Part shown: in pieces, positions 7,217 through 12,799 of the stretch
How the letters are laid out: each line of letters opens with the position of its first letter
Numbering within the stretch: position 1 is the stretch's first letter
From: an uncultured Oscillochloris sp.
GTDB lineage: Bacteria > Chloroflexota > Chloroflexia > Chloroflexales > Chloroflexaceae
Assembly: GCA_903877945.1 (NCBI GenBank)
Contig: CAIRFY010000063.1
Location: forward strand, 1 to 12,799
Length of the DNA stretch: 12,799 bases
Direction: 5' to 3'
The notes under the pieces: generated by a model
What the model saw: only the letters and a program-made list of their open reading frames with translations
Databases searched by the model: none
What the model was told of the DNA's origin: nothing
Program-made: the position numbers and the translations under genes

Positions 7217-8395
7217 ATGTTTTTTCAAAATCTTCAGAAAGTACTGCGGCAGAATATCCGCGAGTACGGCATGTACATCGCTCTGTTCGTGATCATGCTG
7301 ATCTTCGCGATCACCACCAACGGTACCTTCGTCTCGGCGCGCAACCTGAGCAACCTGCTGAACCAGACCGGCTACGTTGCGGTGCTGGCCGTGGGCATGA
7401 CCCTGGTGATCGTCGTCCGGCACATCGATCTGTCGGTGGGCTTCCTCGCCGGCTTTATCGGCGCGGTCGCGGCGATTGCGATGAAGAACGTGGGCATGCC
7501 GGCGTACGTGGTGATCCCGCTCATGCTGGTGCTCGGAACCATCGCCGGGCTGATCACTGCCCTGCCGGTGGCGCAGTTGGGCATCCCCTCGTTCGTGGCC
7601 TCGCTGGCGGGCTGGCTGATCTACCGTGGCCTGCTTCAGATGGTCACTGAGAGTTCAGGCACGATCATCATTGCCGATAATGCGTTTAACGCCATCGGCA
7701 ACGCCTTCATCCCTGACCTTCCGCTTGGCCTCTTGCCCAACATGCACAAGCTGACGCTGCTGATCGGGGTGGTGGCGATTGTGCTGTTCGTTATGAGCCA
7801 GATCAGCCAGCGGCAAAAGCAGGAGGTGTACGGCTTCGAGGTGCTACCAAAAGACATCTTTGCCCTGAAGCTGGTATTTGTCTCGGTGCTGGTCGGAGCA
7901 ATCACCTGGGTGCTGGCCAGCTACAGCGGGCTCTCCTGGACAGCGGTGATTATGCTGATGGTGGTGGGGATCTATCACTTCATCACGACGCAGACGGTGC
8001 TGGGACGGCATATCTACGCGGTGGGTGGCAACCCTGACGCGGCTGAGCTGAGCGGCATCAGCGTGAAGCGGATTACCTATGTGGTCTTTGGCTCAATGGG
8101 CATGCTCTCGGCGCTGTCGGGCATCCTGTATGCCTCGTGGCTCAAGTCGGCCTCGACCACGGCGGGTACGCTGTTTGAGCTGGACGCGATCGCAGCCGCC
8201 TACGTGGGCGGTGTCTCGGCGGCGGGCGGCGTGGGCCGGGTGACCGGCTCAATCATCGGGGCGCTGGTGATGTCCTCGCTGACCAGCGGCATGAACCTGA
8301 TGGGTACCGGCATCGCCTACCAGTACATCGTGCGCGGCGTGGTGCTGGCAGTGGCGGTGATCTTCGACGTAGCAACGCGGCGAGCGAGCAAGTAG
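7217..8395 (+). CDS. gguB: Monosaccharide ABC importer permease (GguB/MmsB type)
   Basis: A 392-residue integral membrane permease of the CUT2 (branched-chain/ribose-type) family that forms the sugar channel with the GguA-like ATPase. The near N-terminal RQNIREYGMYIALFVIML is typical of GguB. Many hydrophobic helices follow, with the conserved HIDLSVG and IPSFVASLAG segments, a cytoplasmic loop GRHIYAVGGNPDAAELSGI, and the ATPase-contact region GGVSAAGGVGRVTGSIIGAL near the C-terminus. I chose ATG 7217 because AGGAG (7204-7208) lies 8 nt upstream; a TTG at 7211 would be only 2 nt from it. The Shine-Dalgarno sequence overlaps the ATPase stop codon, so the two genes are probably translationally coupled. 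The gene ends 6 bp from the stop codon of the oppositely oriented glcF. Confidence 0.93.
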   Translation: MFFQNLQKVLRQNIREYGMYIALFVIMLIFAITTNGTFVSARNLSNLLNQTGYVAVLAVGMTLVIVVRHIDLSVGFLAGFIGAVAAIAMKNVGMPAYVVIPLMLVLGTIAGLITALPVAQLGIPSFVASLAGWLIYRGLLQMVTESSGTIIIADNAFNAIGNAFIPDLPLGLLPNMHKLTLLIGVVAIVLFVMSQISQRQKQEVYGFEVLPKDIFALKLVFVSVLVGAITWVLASYSGLSWTAVIMLMVVGIYHFITTQTVLGRHIYAVGGNPDAAELSGISVKRITYVVFGSMGMLSALSGILYASWLKSASTTAGTLFELDAIAAAYVGGVSAAGGVGRVTGSIIGALVMSSLTSGMNLMGTGIAYQYIVRGVVLAVAVIFDVATRRASK

Positions 8396-8401
8396 AGGCG
8401 C

Positions 8402-9766
8402 TCACCTGGCAGCCGCATACGCCTGATCAAGCAGTTCGACGATATAACGCACCTGTACATCCTCGCCCCGGCGGCGCAGCTCGGTAGCTATCTGCAAAGC
8501 GCAGCCGGGGTTGGCAGTGGCGATCACCTGCGCGTGGGTGGAGAGGGCGTTGCTCACTTTGCGGGCACCGAGGGATGCGGCCATCTCGGGCTGGGTGATG
8601 TTGTAGATCCCGGCACTGCCGCAGCAGAGCGAACTCTCGGGCATCTCGCGCAACTCCAGGCCGGGGATCGCCTGGAGCAGAGTACGTGGCTGCACGGTGA
8701 TCCGCTGGGCATGGGCCAGGTGACACGGCTCCTGGTAGGTGACGCTCAGTTCCAGACGCCCCAGGCCAGCGGTGTTCAGTTCAATCCCGGCCAGAAACTC
8801 GTGAACGTCCTTGACCTTGCGCACAAACGCCTTGGCCCGTCCGCGCCACTCCGGGTCGTCGTGCAGCAGGTGATCATACTCCTTCAAGGTGCCACCACAG
8901 CCTGCGGCGTTGACGATAATCGCGTCAAGACCAAGCCCCTCGAAGGCCGCAATATTCTGACGGGCCAGATCGCGCCCACCGTCAAGATCGCCGCCGTGGG
9001 TGTGGAGCGCACCACAGCAGCCCTGCTCAGGCGGCAGCAGCACCTCGCAGCCGTTCTTCTGAAGCACGCGGATGGTTGCATCGTGGACGTGGCTGAAGGC
9101 GGTGCCCATGATGCAGCCGGTAAGGATCGCCACGCTATAGCGGCGGGTACCTTCAGGCGGGTAAATCTGGCCCTGGGGCACAGTCGCAGCACCGCTCAGC
9201 GGCGGCAGCATCGCCTCGGTGTCGGCCATACCGATCAGCCTGATAACCCCGCTCTTGCGAGCCAGCCACTGAACGCCGCTGCGCTGGTAGAGGGCCATGC
9301 TCGATGAGAAAGCCCGGAAAAGGCGCATATCCTTGAACAGCACCCCAAACACGACGTTGCGCAGAGCGCGTTGCCAGAGCGGGCGGGCGGGGAGAGTTGA
9401 GGGCTGAGGGCTGAGGGCTGAGGGCTGAGGGCTGAGGGTCGCATTGGCGGATCTCACCTGCTCGATCTGCGCTCGGCTGGCCTCCATAATCGCCCCGTAC
9501 TGCACGCCCGAGGGACACACCGCCTCGCAGGCCCGACAATTCAGACACTGGCTCATCTGCTCTTGGAAAACCTCGCTCTCCAGACCGATCCGCCCCTCGT
9601 CCACCGCCTTCATCAGATAGATCCGCCCGCGTGGCGACGACATCTCCAGCCCGGTTTCGCGGTAAGTGGGGCACGATGACAGGCACAGCCCACAGTGGAC
9701 ACAGGTATTGATGATATCGGAGCTAGGCCGATCTTTGGCGTAGAAGGGGATCAGCGGGATAGACAC
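8402..9766 (-). CDS. glcF: Glycolate oxidase iron-sulfur subunit GlcF
   Basis: A 454-residue iron-sulfur subunit that passes electrons from the GlcD/GlcE flavoproteins to the membrane quinone pool. Two 4Fe-4S motifs stand near the N-terminus: CVHCGLCLSSCP (Cys22, 25, 28, 32) and CLNCRACEAVCP (Cys74, 77, 80, 84). Two cysteine-rich CCG domains follow, with Cys250-Cys251 (EQGCCGALH) and Cys381-Cys382 (SSLCCGSAG). This order is diagnostic for the GlcF/LutA-like group; adjacency to glcD and glcE supports GlcF. I chose GTG 9766 because GAGGAG lies 6 nt upstream. An upstream in-frame GTG at 9826 would translate repeat DNA. The protein is longer than E. coli GlcF (about 407 residues), partly because residues 111-124 are encoded by a heptamer array. 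Glycolate versus lactate as substrate is inferred from context. Confidence 0.92.
   Translation of the reverse strand: MSIPLIPFYAKDRPSSDIINTCVHCGLCLSSCPTYRETGLEMSSPRGRIYLMKAVDEGRIGLESEVFQEQMSQCLNCRACEAVCPSGVQYGAIMEASRAQIEQVRSANATLSPQPSALSPQPSTLPARPLWQRALRNVVFGVLFKDMRLFRAFSSSMALYQRSGVQWLARKSGVIRLIGMADTEAMLPPLSGAATVPQGQIYPPEGTRRYSVAILTGCIMGTAFSHVHDATIRVLQKNGCEVLLPPEQGCCGALHTHGGDLDGGRDLARQNIAAFEGLGLDAIIVNAAGCGGTLKEYDHLLHDDPEWRGRAKAFVRKVKDVHEFLAGIELNTAGLGRLELSVTYQEPCHLAHAQRITVQPRTLLQAIPGLELREMPESSLCCGSAGIYNITQPEMAASLGARKVSNALSTHAQVIATANPGCALQIATELRRRGEDVQVRYIVELLDQAYAAAR
9397..9438. repeat. Heptanucleotide tandem array inside glcF
   Basis: Six units of CTGAGGG (CCCTCAG on the coding strand) run head to tail. 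Five are perfect (9404-9438) and the first (9397-9403) has one mismatch. The array is 42 bp, so the frame is kept, and it encodes a LSPQPSA-type peptide between the second iron-sulfur motif and the first CCG domain. A one-unit gain or loss would shift the reading frame. Confidence 0.95.
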
Positions 9767-9772
9767 AAGGTA

Positions 9773-9778
9773 CTCCTC
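9773..9778 (-). promoter_or_regulatory. Ribosome binding site that fixes the glcF start
   Basis: On the coding strand GAGGAG precedes the GTG at 9766 by 6 nt. This favours GTG 9766 over the in-frame GTG at 9826, which abuts the glcE stop codon and would give an N-terminus encoded by heptamer repeats. Confidence 0.8.
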
Positions 9779-9781
9779 ACA

Positions 9782-9824
9782 GAATTGTAGATTGCCGATT
9801 GCCGATTGCCGATTTCCACAATTC
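9782..9824. repeat. Heptamer array bounded by a 7-bp inverted repeat in the glcE-glcF gap
   Basis: Three GATTGCC units (9790-9810) and one with a single mismatch, GATTTCC (9811-9817), sit between GAATTGT (9782-9788) and its exact reverse complement ACAATTC (9818-9824). The whole 43-bp block nearly fills the 60-bp space between glcE and glcF. The heptamer sequence differs from that inside glcF. Confidence 0.85.
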
Positions 9825-9826
9825 AC

Positions 9827-11146
9827 TCACACCACATACCGCCCAGGGTTCAGGCGGTTATCCGGGTCAAATTCCTGCTTGATCCGCCGCATCAGGGCCA
9901 GGTTCGGGATGTTGGCCCCCCAGATCGGAGCCTCGGCCATGATCGCGGGCGAGCCAGCGAGGATCGCCACCTGCGGCCAGTGGGCCAGCAGATCAGCGTG
10001 AAACTGGCGCAGCGCCCCCTCGTCGTCGCCGCGCACGCGCAGGTAGGCTATGCCGCTCAGAGCGCGGGCGGCCACTGTCAGCGCGAGGCCGTGGCGCACA
10101 GCCAGCGGGGAGGCGTCGGCCAGGGCGCGCTCCAGGTCGGCAGGCAGGCAACTCAGGCGCAGCAGCAACTCGCCCTCGGCCAAGCTGAAGGTCTGCGGCA
10201 GATCGTTGATCGCCGCCCACGCCGCCGTATGAGCCTCGTCGCGCAGGACAGAGACGCTGGTTGCGCCAGCCCGCTCGGCGAAGGCGGCCACATCGCGGAC
10301 GTGGCGTTCGACAGCGGCGGGCAGCCCCTCGGCGCGAATCGCCAGGAGACAGCCCTCACCCCCAACCCCTCTCCCGCTCAGGGAGAGGGGTTGGGGGTGA
10401 GGGCCAAACAGATACTCCACCGCCACCGGCGTAAGCTGACTCTCGTAGATGGCGCGGGCCAGGGCGAAGGCATCTGCCGATGAACTGAAGGCACAAGCGA
10501 TGGTGGCGGCGGCGCGGGGGCGTGGTAGCAGCTTAAAATTCGCCGAGACGATGATCGCCAGACTGCCCAGACTGCCCGTGTAGAGCTTCATCATATCGAA
10601 GCCGCTGACATTCTTCACCACCATGCCGCCGGCCTTGCTGATGCGCCCGGTAGCCTCCACCACCTGCACGCCAATCAGCAGATCGCGGGCAGTGCCGTAA
10701 CCCAGGCGGCGCGGGCCGTCCATAGCGGTGGCCAACACCCCGCCGACGGTTGAGCGGGCGGGCAGAGGCACATCGAGGGGCAACATCTGGTTGTTGGTGT
10801 CCAGCAACGTGTTGAGGGCGTGCAATGACGTGCCCGCCTCAACCGAAATTGTCAGATCGTCAGGCTCGTAGGTACACACGTGGCTGAGCCGCGTGGTCTG
10901 CACAATAATAAAGTCTGTGGCTGGAGGGCGGCCCCACGCCTGCATCGTGCCTCCGCCACGTGCAATGACCGCCACACCAGCGGCGTGGGCTGCCGCCACC
11001 ACATGGGCCAGTTCCTCAACGCTGCCGGGGGCGACCACCAGAGTCGAGATGCGACCTTGCACCGCGTAAGCCGGGTAGCCGGATGGGTCGTCGATCACGT
11101 ATGACGTGCCGACGATGGAGGCGATCTGAGAGGTAAGAGGGTTCAT
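9827..11146 (-). CDS. glcE: Glycolate oxidase FAD-binding subunit GlcE, interrupted in frame by a palindromic repeat
   Basis: A 439-residue flavoprotein subunit of glycolate oxidase that works with GlcD and GlcF. The N-terminal half is a PCMH-type FAD-binding domain: VVAPGSVEELAHVV (37-50), IARGGGTMQAWGRP (61-74), LTISVEAGT (98-106), STVGGVLATAMDGPRR (132-147), and GGMVVKNVSGFDMMKLYTGS (173-192). The C-terminal end has the flavin-domain signature FDPDNRLNPGRYV (426-438). E. coli GlcE has about 350 residues. Part of the extra length is GPHPQPLSLSGRGVGGEG (248-265), which is encoded by a perfect palindrome (10352-10404) and looks like an insertion. The ATG at 11146 has a loose GGACGG/AGGA 8-11 nt upstream. 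The gene lies between glcD (56-bp gap) and glcF (60-bp gap), in the usual glcDEF order. Function depends on the insertion being tolerated in a surface loop. Confidence 0.9.
   Translation of the reverse strand: MNPLTSQIASIVGTSYVIDDPSGYPAYAVQGRISTLVVAPGSVEELAHVVAAAHAAGVAVIARGGGTMQAWGRPPATDFIIVQTTRLSHVCTYEPDDLTISVEAGTSLHALNTLLDTNNQMLPLDVPLPARSTVGGVLATAMDGPRRLGYGTARDLLIGVQVVEATGRISKAGGMVVKNVSGFDMMKLYTGSLGSLAIIVSANFKLLPRPRAAATIACAFSSSADAFALARAIYESQLTPVAVEYLFGPHPQPLSLSGRGVGGEGCLLAIRAEGLPAAVERHVRDVAAFAERAGATSVSVLRDEAHTAAWAAINDLPQTFSLAEGELLLRLSCLPADLERALADASPLAVRHGLALTVAARALSGIAYLRVRGDDEGALRQFHADLLAHWPQVAILAGSPAIMAEAPIWGANIPNLALMRRIKQEFDPDNRLNPGRYVV
10352..10404. repeat. Perfect 24-bp-arm palindrome inserted in frame within glcE
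   Basis: The arms 10352-10375 and 10381-10404 are exact reverse complements around the loop GCTCA. It shares the CCCTCACCCCC, CCCCTCTCCC and GGGAGAGGGG blocks with the repeats at 1-105 and 12773-12799. It creates no stop codon in the glcE frame. I see no clear target-site duplication. Confidence 0.95.
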
Positions 11147-11181
11147 CAGTACATCCGTCCTGTCCCGTACCCGTATCCCGG

Positions 11182-11204
11182 AGGGGCGTCGCTGCTGCGC
11201 CCCT
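11182..11204. repeat. Small hairpin overlapping the glcD stop codon
   Basis: AGGGGCG (11182-11188) pairs perfectly with CGCCCCT (11198-11204) around a 9-nt loop, and one arm enters the glcD stop codon (11203-11205). Next to it, CCCGTA occurs twice in tandem (11164-11175). There is no T-run on the transcribed strand, so I do not call a terminator. It may be a dispersed palindrome or an mRNA-processing or stabilising hairpin between glcD and glcE. Confidence 0.55.
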
Positions 11205-12639
11205 ACTCAATCCACGCCACGCCCGCCTTACGCAGTGCGGCCAACTCACCACAGCCACGACCCTTGGGAAAGACCTTGCCAGGATTGAAGATGTCCTTTG
11301 GATCAAAGCTCTGGTGCAGGCCAGCCATTGCTGCCAGGTCATCGGTGGAGAAAAGCAACGTCATATAATCCTGCTTCTCAACGCCGATACCGTGTTCGCC
11401 GCTGATCACCCCGCCCTGCTCGATGCTGACGTGCATGATGCTCGTGGCCGCCTCCAGGGCGCGCTGGTTCTGGCCTTTCGCACGCCGGTCGAAGAGAATA
11501 ATCGGGTGCAGGTTGCCGTCCCCGGCGTGGAAGACGTTGGCAATTGGCAGATCGTACTCTTTCGAAATCCGCCCAACCTGCTCCATGGTATAGGGCAGGC
11601 GGGTGCGCGGGACGACCGTGTCCACCAGGTAGTAGGTAGGCGACAGGCGACCCATCGCGCCAAAGGCGTTCTTGCGTGCGGCCCAAACCTGGTTCTGCTC
11701 GGCGAGAGTACGCGCCGGGCGCACGTCAATTGCCCCGTTGCGCCAGCAGACGGCGGTAACATCATTCAGCAACTCGTCGAGTCCATCCTCAACGCCATCC
11801 ACCTCAATCAGCAGGGCCGCGCCCGCCGAGTCGGGCATACCCAGCTTGTACATGTCGTTCACCGCCTTGATCACCAGGCGATCCATCATCTCCAGAGCCG
11901 AGGGCAGCAGGCCGCTGGCGATCACCTGGGAGACCGCGTTTGAAGCCCCGGCGATGTCCGGGAAGAGGGCCAGCACCACCCGCACAGCCTCGGGCAGACG
12001 GGTGATCTTCAGCCAGGCGGCGGTGACCAGGCCGATGGTGCCTTCGCTACCGGCAATGACCCCAGTAAGATCATAGCCGGGTACAGCCGGGCTGCCGTCA
12101 CCGCTCCAGATCACCGTGCCATCGGCCAGCACCATCTCCACGCCATAGACGTGGCTGGCGGTGATGCCGTACTTCAGGCAGTGCGGGCCACCGCTATTAT
12201 TGGCAATATTGCCGCCCACCGTACACGCCTTCTGCGAGGACGGGTCGGGGGCGAACTGGTAGCCATAGGGCTTAAGTTGCTGTGAGAGTTCAAAGTTGAT
12301 CACACCAGGCTGGCAGAGCACCCGCCCGTTGCGTATATCTACCTCCCGCACCTTATCCATGCGTGCGGTGCTGATTACAATCCCGCCGAACATCGCCGTG
12401 GCCCCGCCAGTCAGGCCAGTGCCCGCCCCACGCGGCACCACCGGCAGACCGTAGCGTGCGGCCAGTTGCACCACCCCGCTGACCTGGACGGTACTCGTGG
12501 GCAGCACCACCACCTGCGGGACACCCGTGTCCATCACACAGCCGTCAGCATCGTAGGTCATCAGGGCGTGCGGGTCATTGACAACGCCGCGTGGCCCGAC
12601 GATCTGCCGCAACTCTTCTACCAAGTTGGTGCGTTCCAT
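11203..12639 (-). CDS. glcD: Glycolate oxidase FAD-linked catalytic subunit GlcD
   Basis: A 478-residue FAD-linked oxidase, the catalytic subunit that oxidises glycolate to glyoxylate. The PCMH-type FAD domain shows VVPRGAGTGLTGGATAMFGG (67-86), PDPSSQKACTVGGNIANNSG (131-150), GPHCLKYGIT (151-160) and IAGSEGTIGLVT (195-206). The C-terminal FAD-oxidase domain shows NVFHAGDGNLHP (368-379), the ISGEHGIG motif (412-419) and FDPKDIFNPGKVFP (445-458). The length is close to that of E. coli GlcD (499). I chose ATG 12639 because AGAGGAG lies 7 nt upstream; an upstream in-frame TTG at 12663 has no such site. It is the first gene of the leftward glcDEF operon. D-lactate and other 2-hydroxyacid dehydrogenases share this fold, but the glcE and glcF neighbours favour glycolate oxidase. 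Confidence 0.94.
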   Translation of the reverse strand: MERTNLVEELRQIVGPRGVVNDPHALMTYDADGCVMDTGVPQVVVLPTSTVQVSGVVQLAARYGLPVVPRGAGTGLTGGATAMFGGIVISTARMDKVREVDIRNGRVLCQPGVINFELSQQLKPYGYQFAPDPSSQKACTVGGNIANNSGGPHCLKYGITASHVYGVEMVLADGTVIWSGDGSPAVPGYDLTGVIAGSEGTIGLVTAAWLKITRLPEAVRVVLALFPDIAGASNAVSQVIASGLLPSALEMMDRLVIKAVNDMYKLGMPDSAGAALLIEVDGVEDGLDELLNDVTAVCWRNGAIDVRPARTLAEQNQVWAARKNAFGAMGRLSPTYYLVDTVVPRTRLPYTMEQVGRISKEYDLPIANVFHAGDGNLHPIILFDRRAKGQNQRALEAATSIMHVSIEQGGVISGEHGIGVEKQDYMTLLFSTDDLAAMAGLHQSFDPKDIFNPGKVFPKGRGCGELAALRKAGVAWIE

Positions 12640-12646
12640 GGCACGG

Positions 12647-12653
12647 CTCCTCT
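12647..12653 (-). promoter_or_regulatory. Ribosome binding site of glcD
   Basis: On the coding strand AGAGGAG ends 7 nt before the ATG at 12639. It is the strongest start signal in this region and sets the glcD N-terminus. Confidence 0.85.
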
Positions 12654-12707
12654 GCGGCTCCAAGCTCCGCTCCAGGCGTAGGCTATCGCTCCGATCTAGG
12701 CGAAACT

Positions 12708-12716
12708 ATTGTAGCA
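12708..12716 (-). promoter_or_regulatory. Extended -10 promoter candidate for glcDEF
   Basis: On the minus strand TGC-TACAAT forms an extended -10 element (five of six bases match TATAAT). No good -35 hexamer stands at the usual distance, which is common for extended -10 promoters. Transcription from about 12701 would give a leader of roughly 60 nt before glcD. Confidence 0.45.
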
Positions 12717-12731
12717 CGAGAAGTCACAGGC

Positions 12732-12751
12732 GCCCTGCTGCTGAGCAGGGC
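12732..12751. promoter_or_regulatory. Perfect dyad upstream of the glcD promoter candidate
   Basis: GCCCTGCT (12732-12739) and AGCAGGGC (12744-12751) are exact inverted repeats around GCTG. The dyad covers the place where a -35 element would lie relative to TACAAT (12708-12713), so it could be a regulator-binding site. No T-run follows on either strand. It could equally be a small dispersed palindrome. Confidence 0.35.
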
Positions 12752-12772
12752 TGATGCAAAGTCACCCTCCGG

Positions 12773-12799
12773 CCCTCACCCCCTGCCCCTCTCCCTCAC
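12773..12799. repeat. Partial copy of the terminal palindromic repeat
   Basis: Bases 12775-12799 are identical to bases 1-25. The block begins the CCCTCACCCCC outer arm and the CCCCTCTCCC stem of the same palindrome family as 1-105 and 10352-10404, and is cut by the window end. Confidence 0.9.

Noticed and set aside
8534..9307. A 257-codon open frame on the + strand opposite glcF
   Set aside because: It lies wholly antisense to a clearly recognisable iron-sulfur protein, has no ribosome binding site or family motif, and reflects GC-rich codon bias.
9397..9824. Possible CRISPR array because of short repeated units
   Set aside because: The units are 7 bp and contiguous, with no spacers and no cas genes.
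9767..9826. N-terminal extension of glcF to the GTG at 9826
   Set aside because: The extension is translated from the heptamer array and lacks a ribosome binding site, whereas GAGGAG directly precedes GTG 9766.
11314..11943. A 209-codon open frame on the + strand opposite glcD
   Set aside because: Antisense shadow of a conserved FAD oxidase, without a ribosome binding site.
1..12799. A circular plasmid suggested by matching ends
   Set aside because: No replication, partition or mobilisation gene is present, and the matching ends belong to a dispersed repeat, so a repeat-broken contig is more likely.

Overview
The window looks like chromosomal DNA from a GC-rich bacterium, most likely a member of the Chloroflexota (class Chloroflexia, relatives of Chloroflexus, Roseiflexus or Oscillochloris). 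This assignment is inference. It rests on a substrate-binding lipoprotein with a long Ala/Thr/Pro linker, a large soluble PAS/GAF hybrid histidine kinase, short palindromes that translate as a 'PHPQPLSL..GRG.GGEG' peptide inside a gene, and heptanucleotide tandem repeats. No rRNA, tRNA, CRISPR array, phage gene or transposase is visible.

Left part, + strand. A composite palindromic repeat (1-105) is followed by a 1209-residue soluble hybrid sensor kinase (325-3954). After a 351-bp gene-free leader comes a three-gene ABC importer for monosaccharides of the ChvE-GguA-GguB (MmsAB) type: binding lipoprotein (4306-5556), double-domain ATPase (5685-7205) and permease (7217-8395). The gap between binding protein and ATPase holds a strong hairpin and a good intrinsic terminator. 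This fits the usual arrangement in which the binding protein is made in excess and some transcripts read through to the ATPase and permease.

Right part, - strand. A glycolate oxidase operon reads leftward in the order glcD (12639-11203), glcE (11146-9827), glcF (9766-8402). An extended -10 promoter candidate lies just upstream of glcD. glcF ends tail to tail with the permease gene, with only 6 bp between the stop codons. The three subunits together oxidise glycolate (or a related 2-hydroxyacid) to glyoxylate and pass electrons to the membrane chain. With sugar import, this suggests a heterotroph or photoheterotroph scavenging small exudates.

The most notable layer is not a new protein system but small repetitive DNA in the glc operon. 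A perfect 24-bp-arm palindrome lies in frame inside glcE. Six heptamer units lie in frame inside glcF, where a one-unit change would shift the frame. A second heptamer array, flanked by a 7-bp inverted repeat, fills the glcE-glcF gap, and a further small hairpin overlaps the glcD stop codon. The first and last 25 bases of the window are identical and belong to the same palindrome family, so the window may simply be a contig that broke at this repeat. I see no clearly undescribed multi-gene system here.
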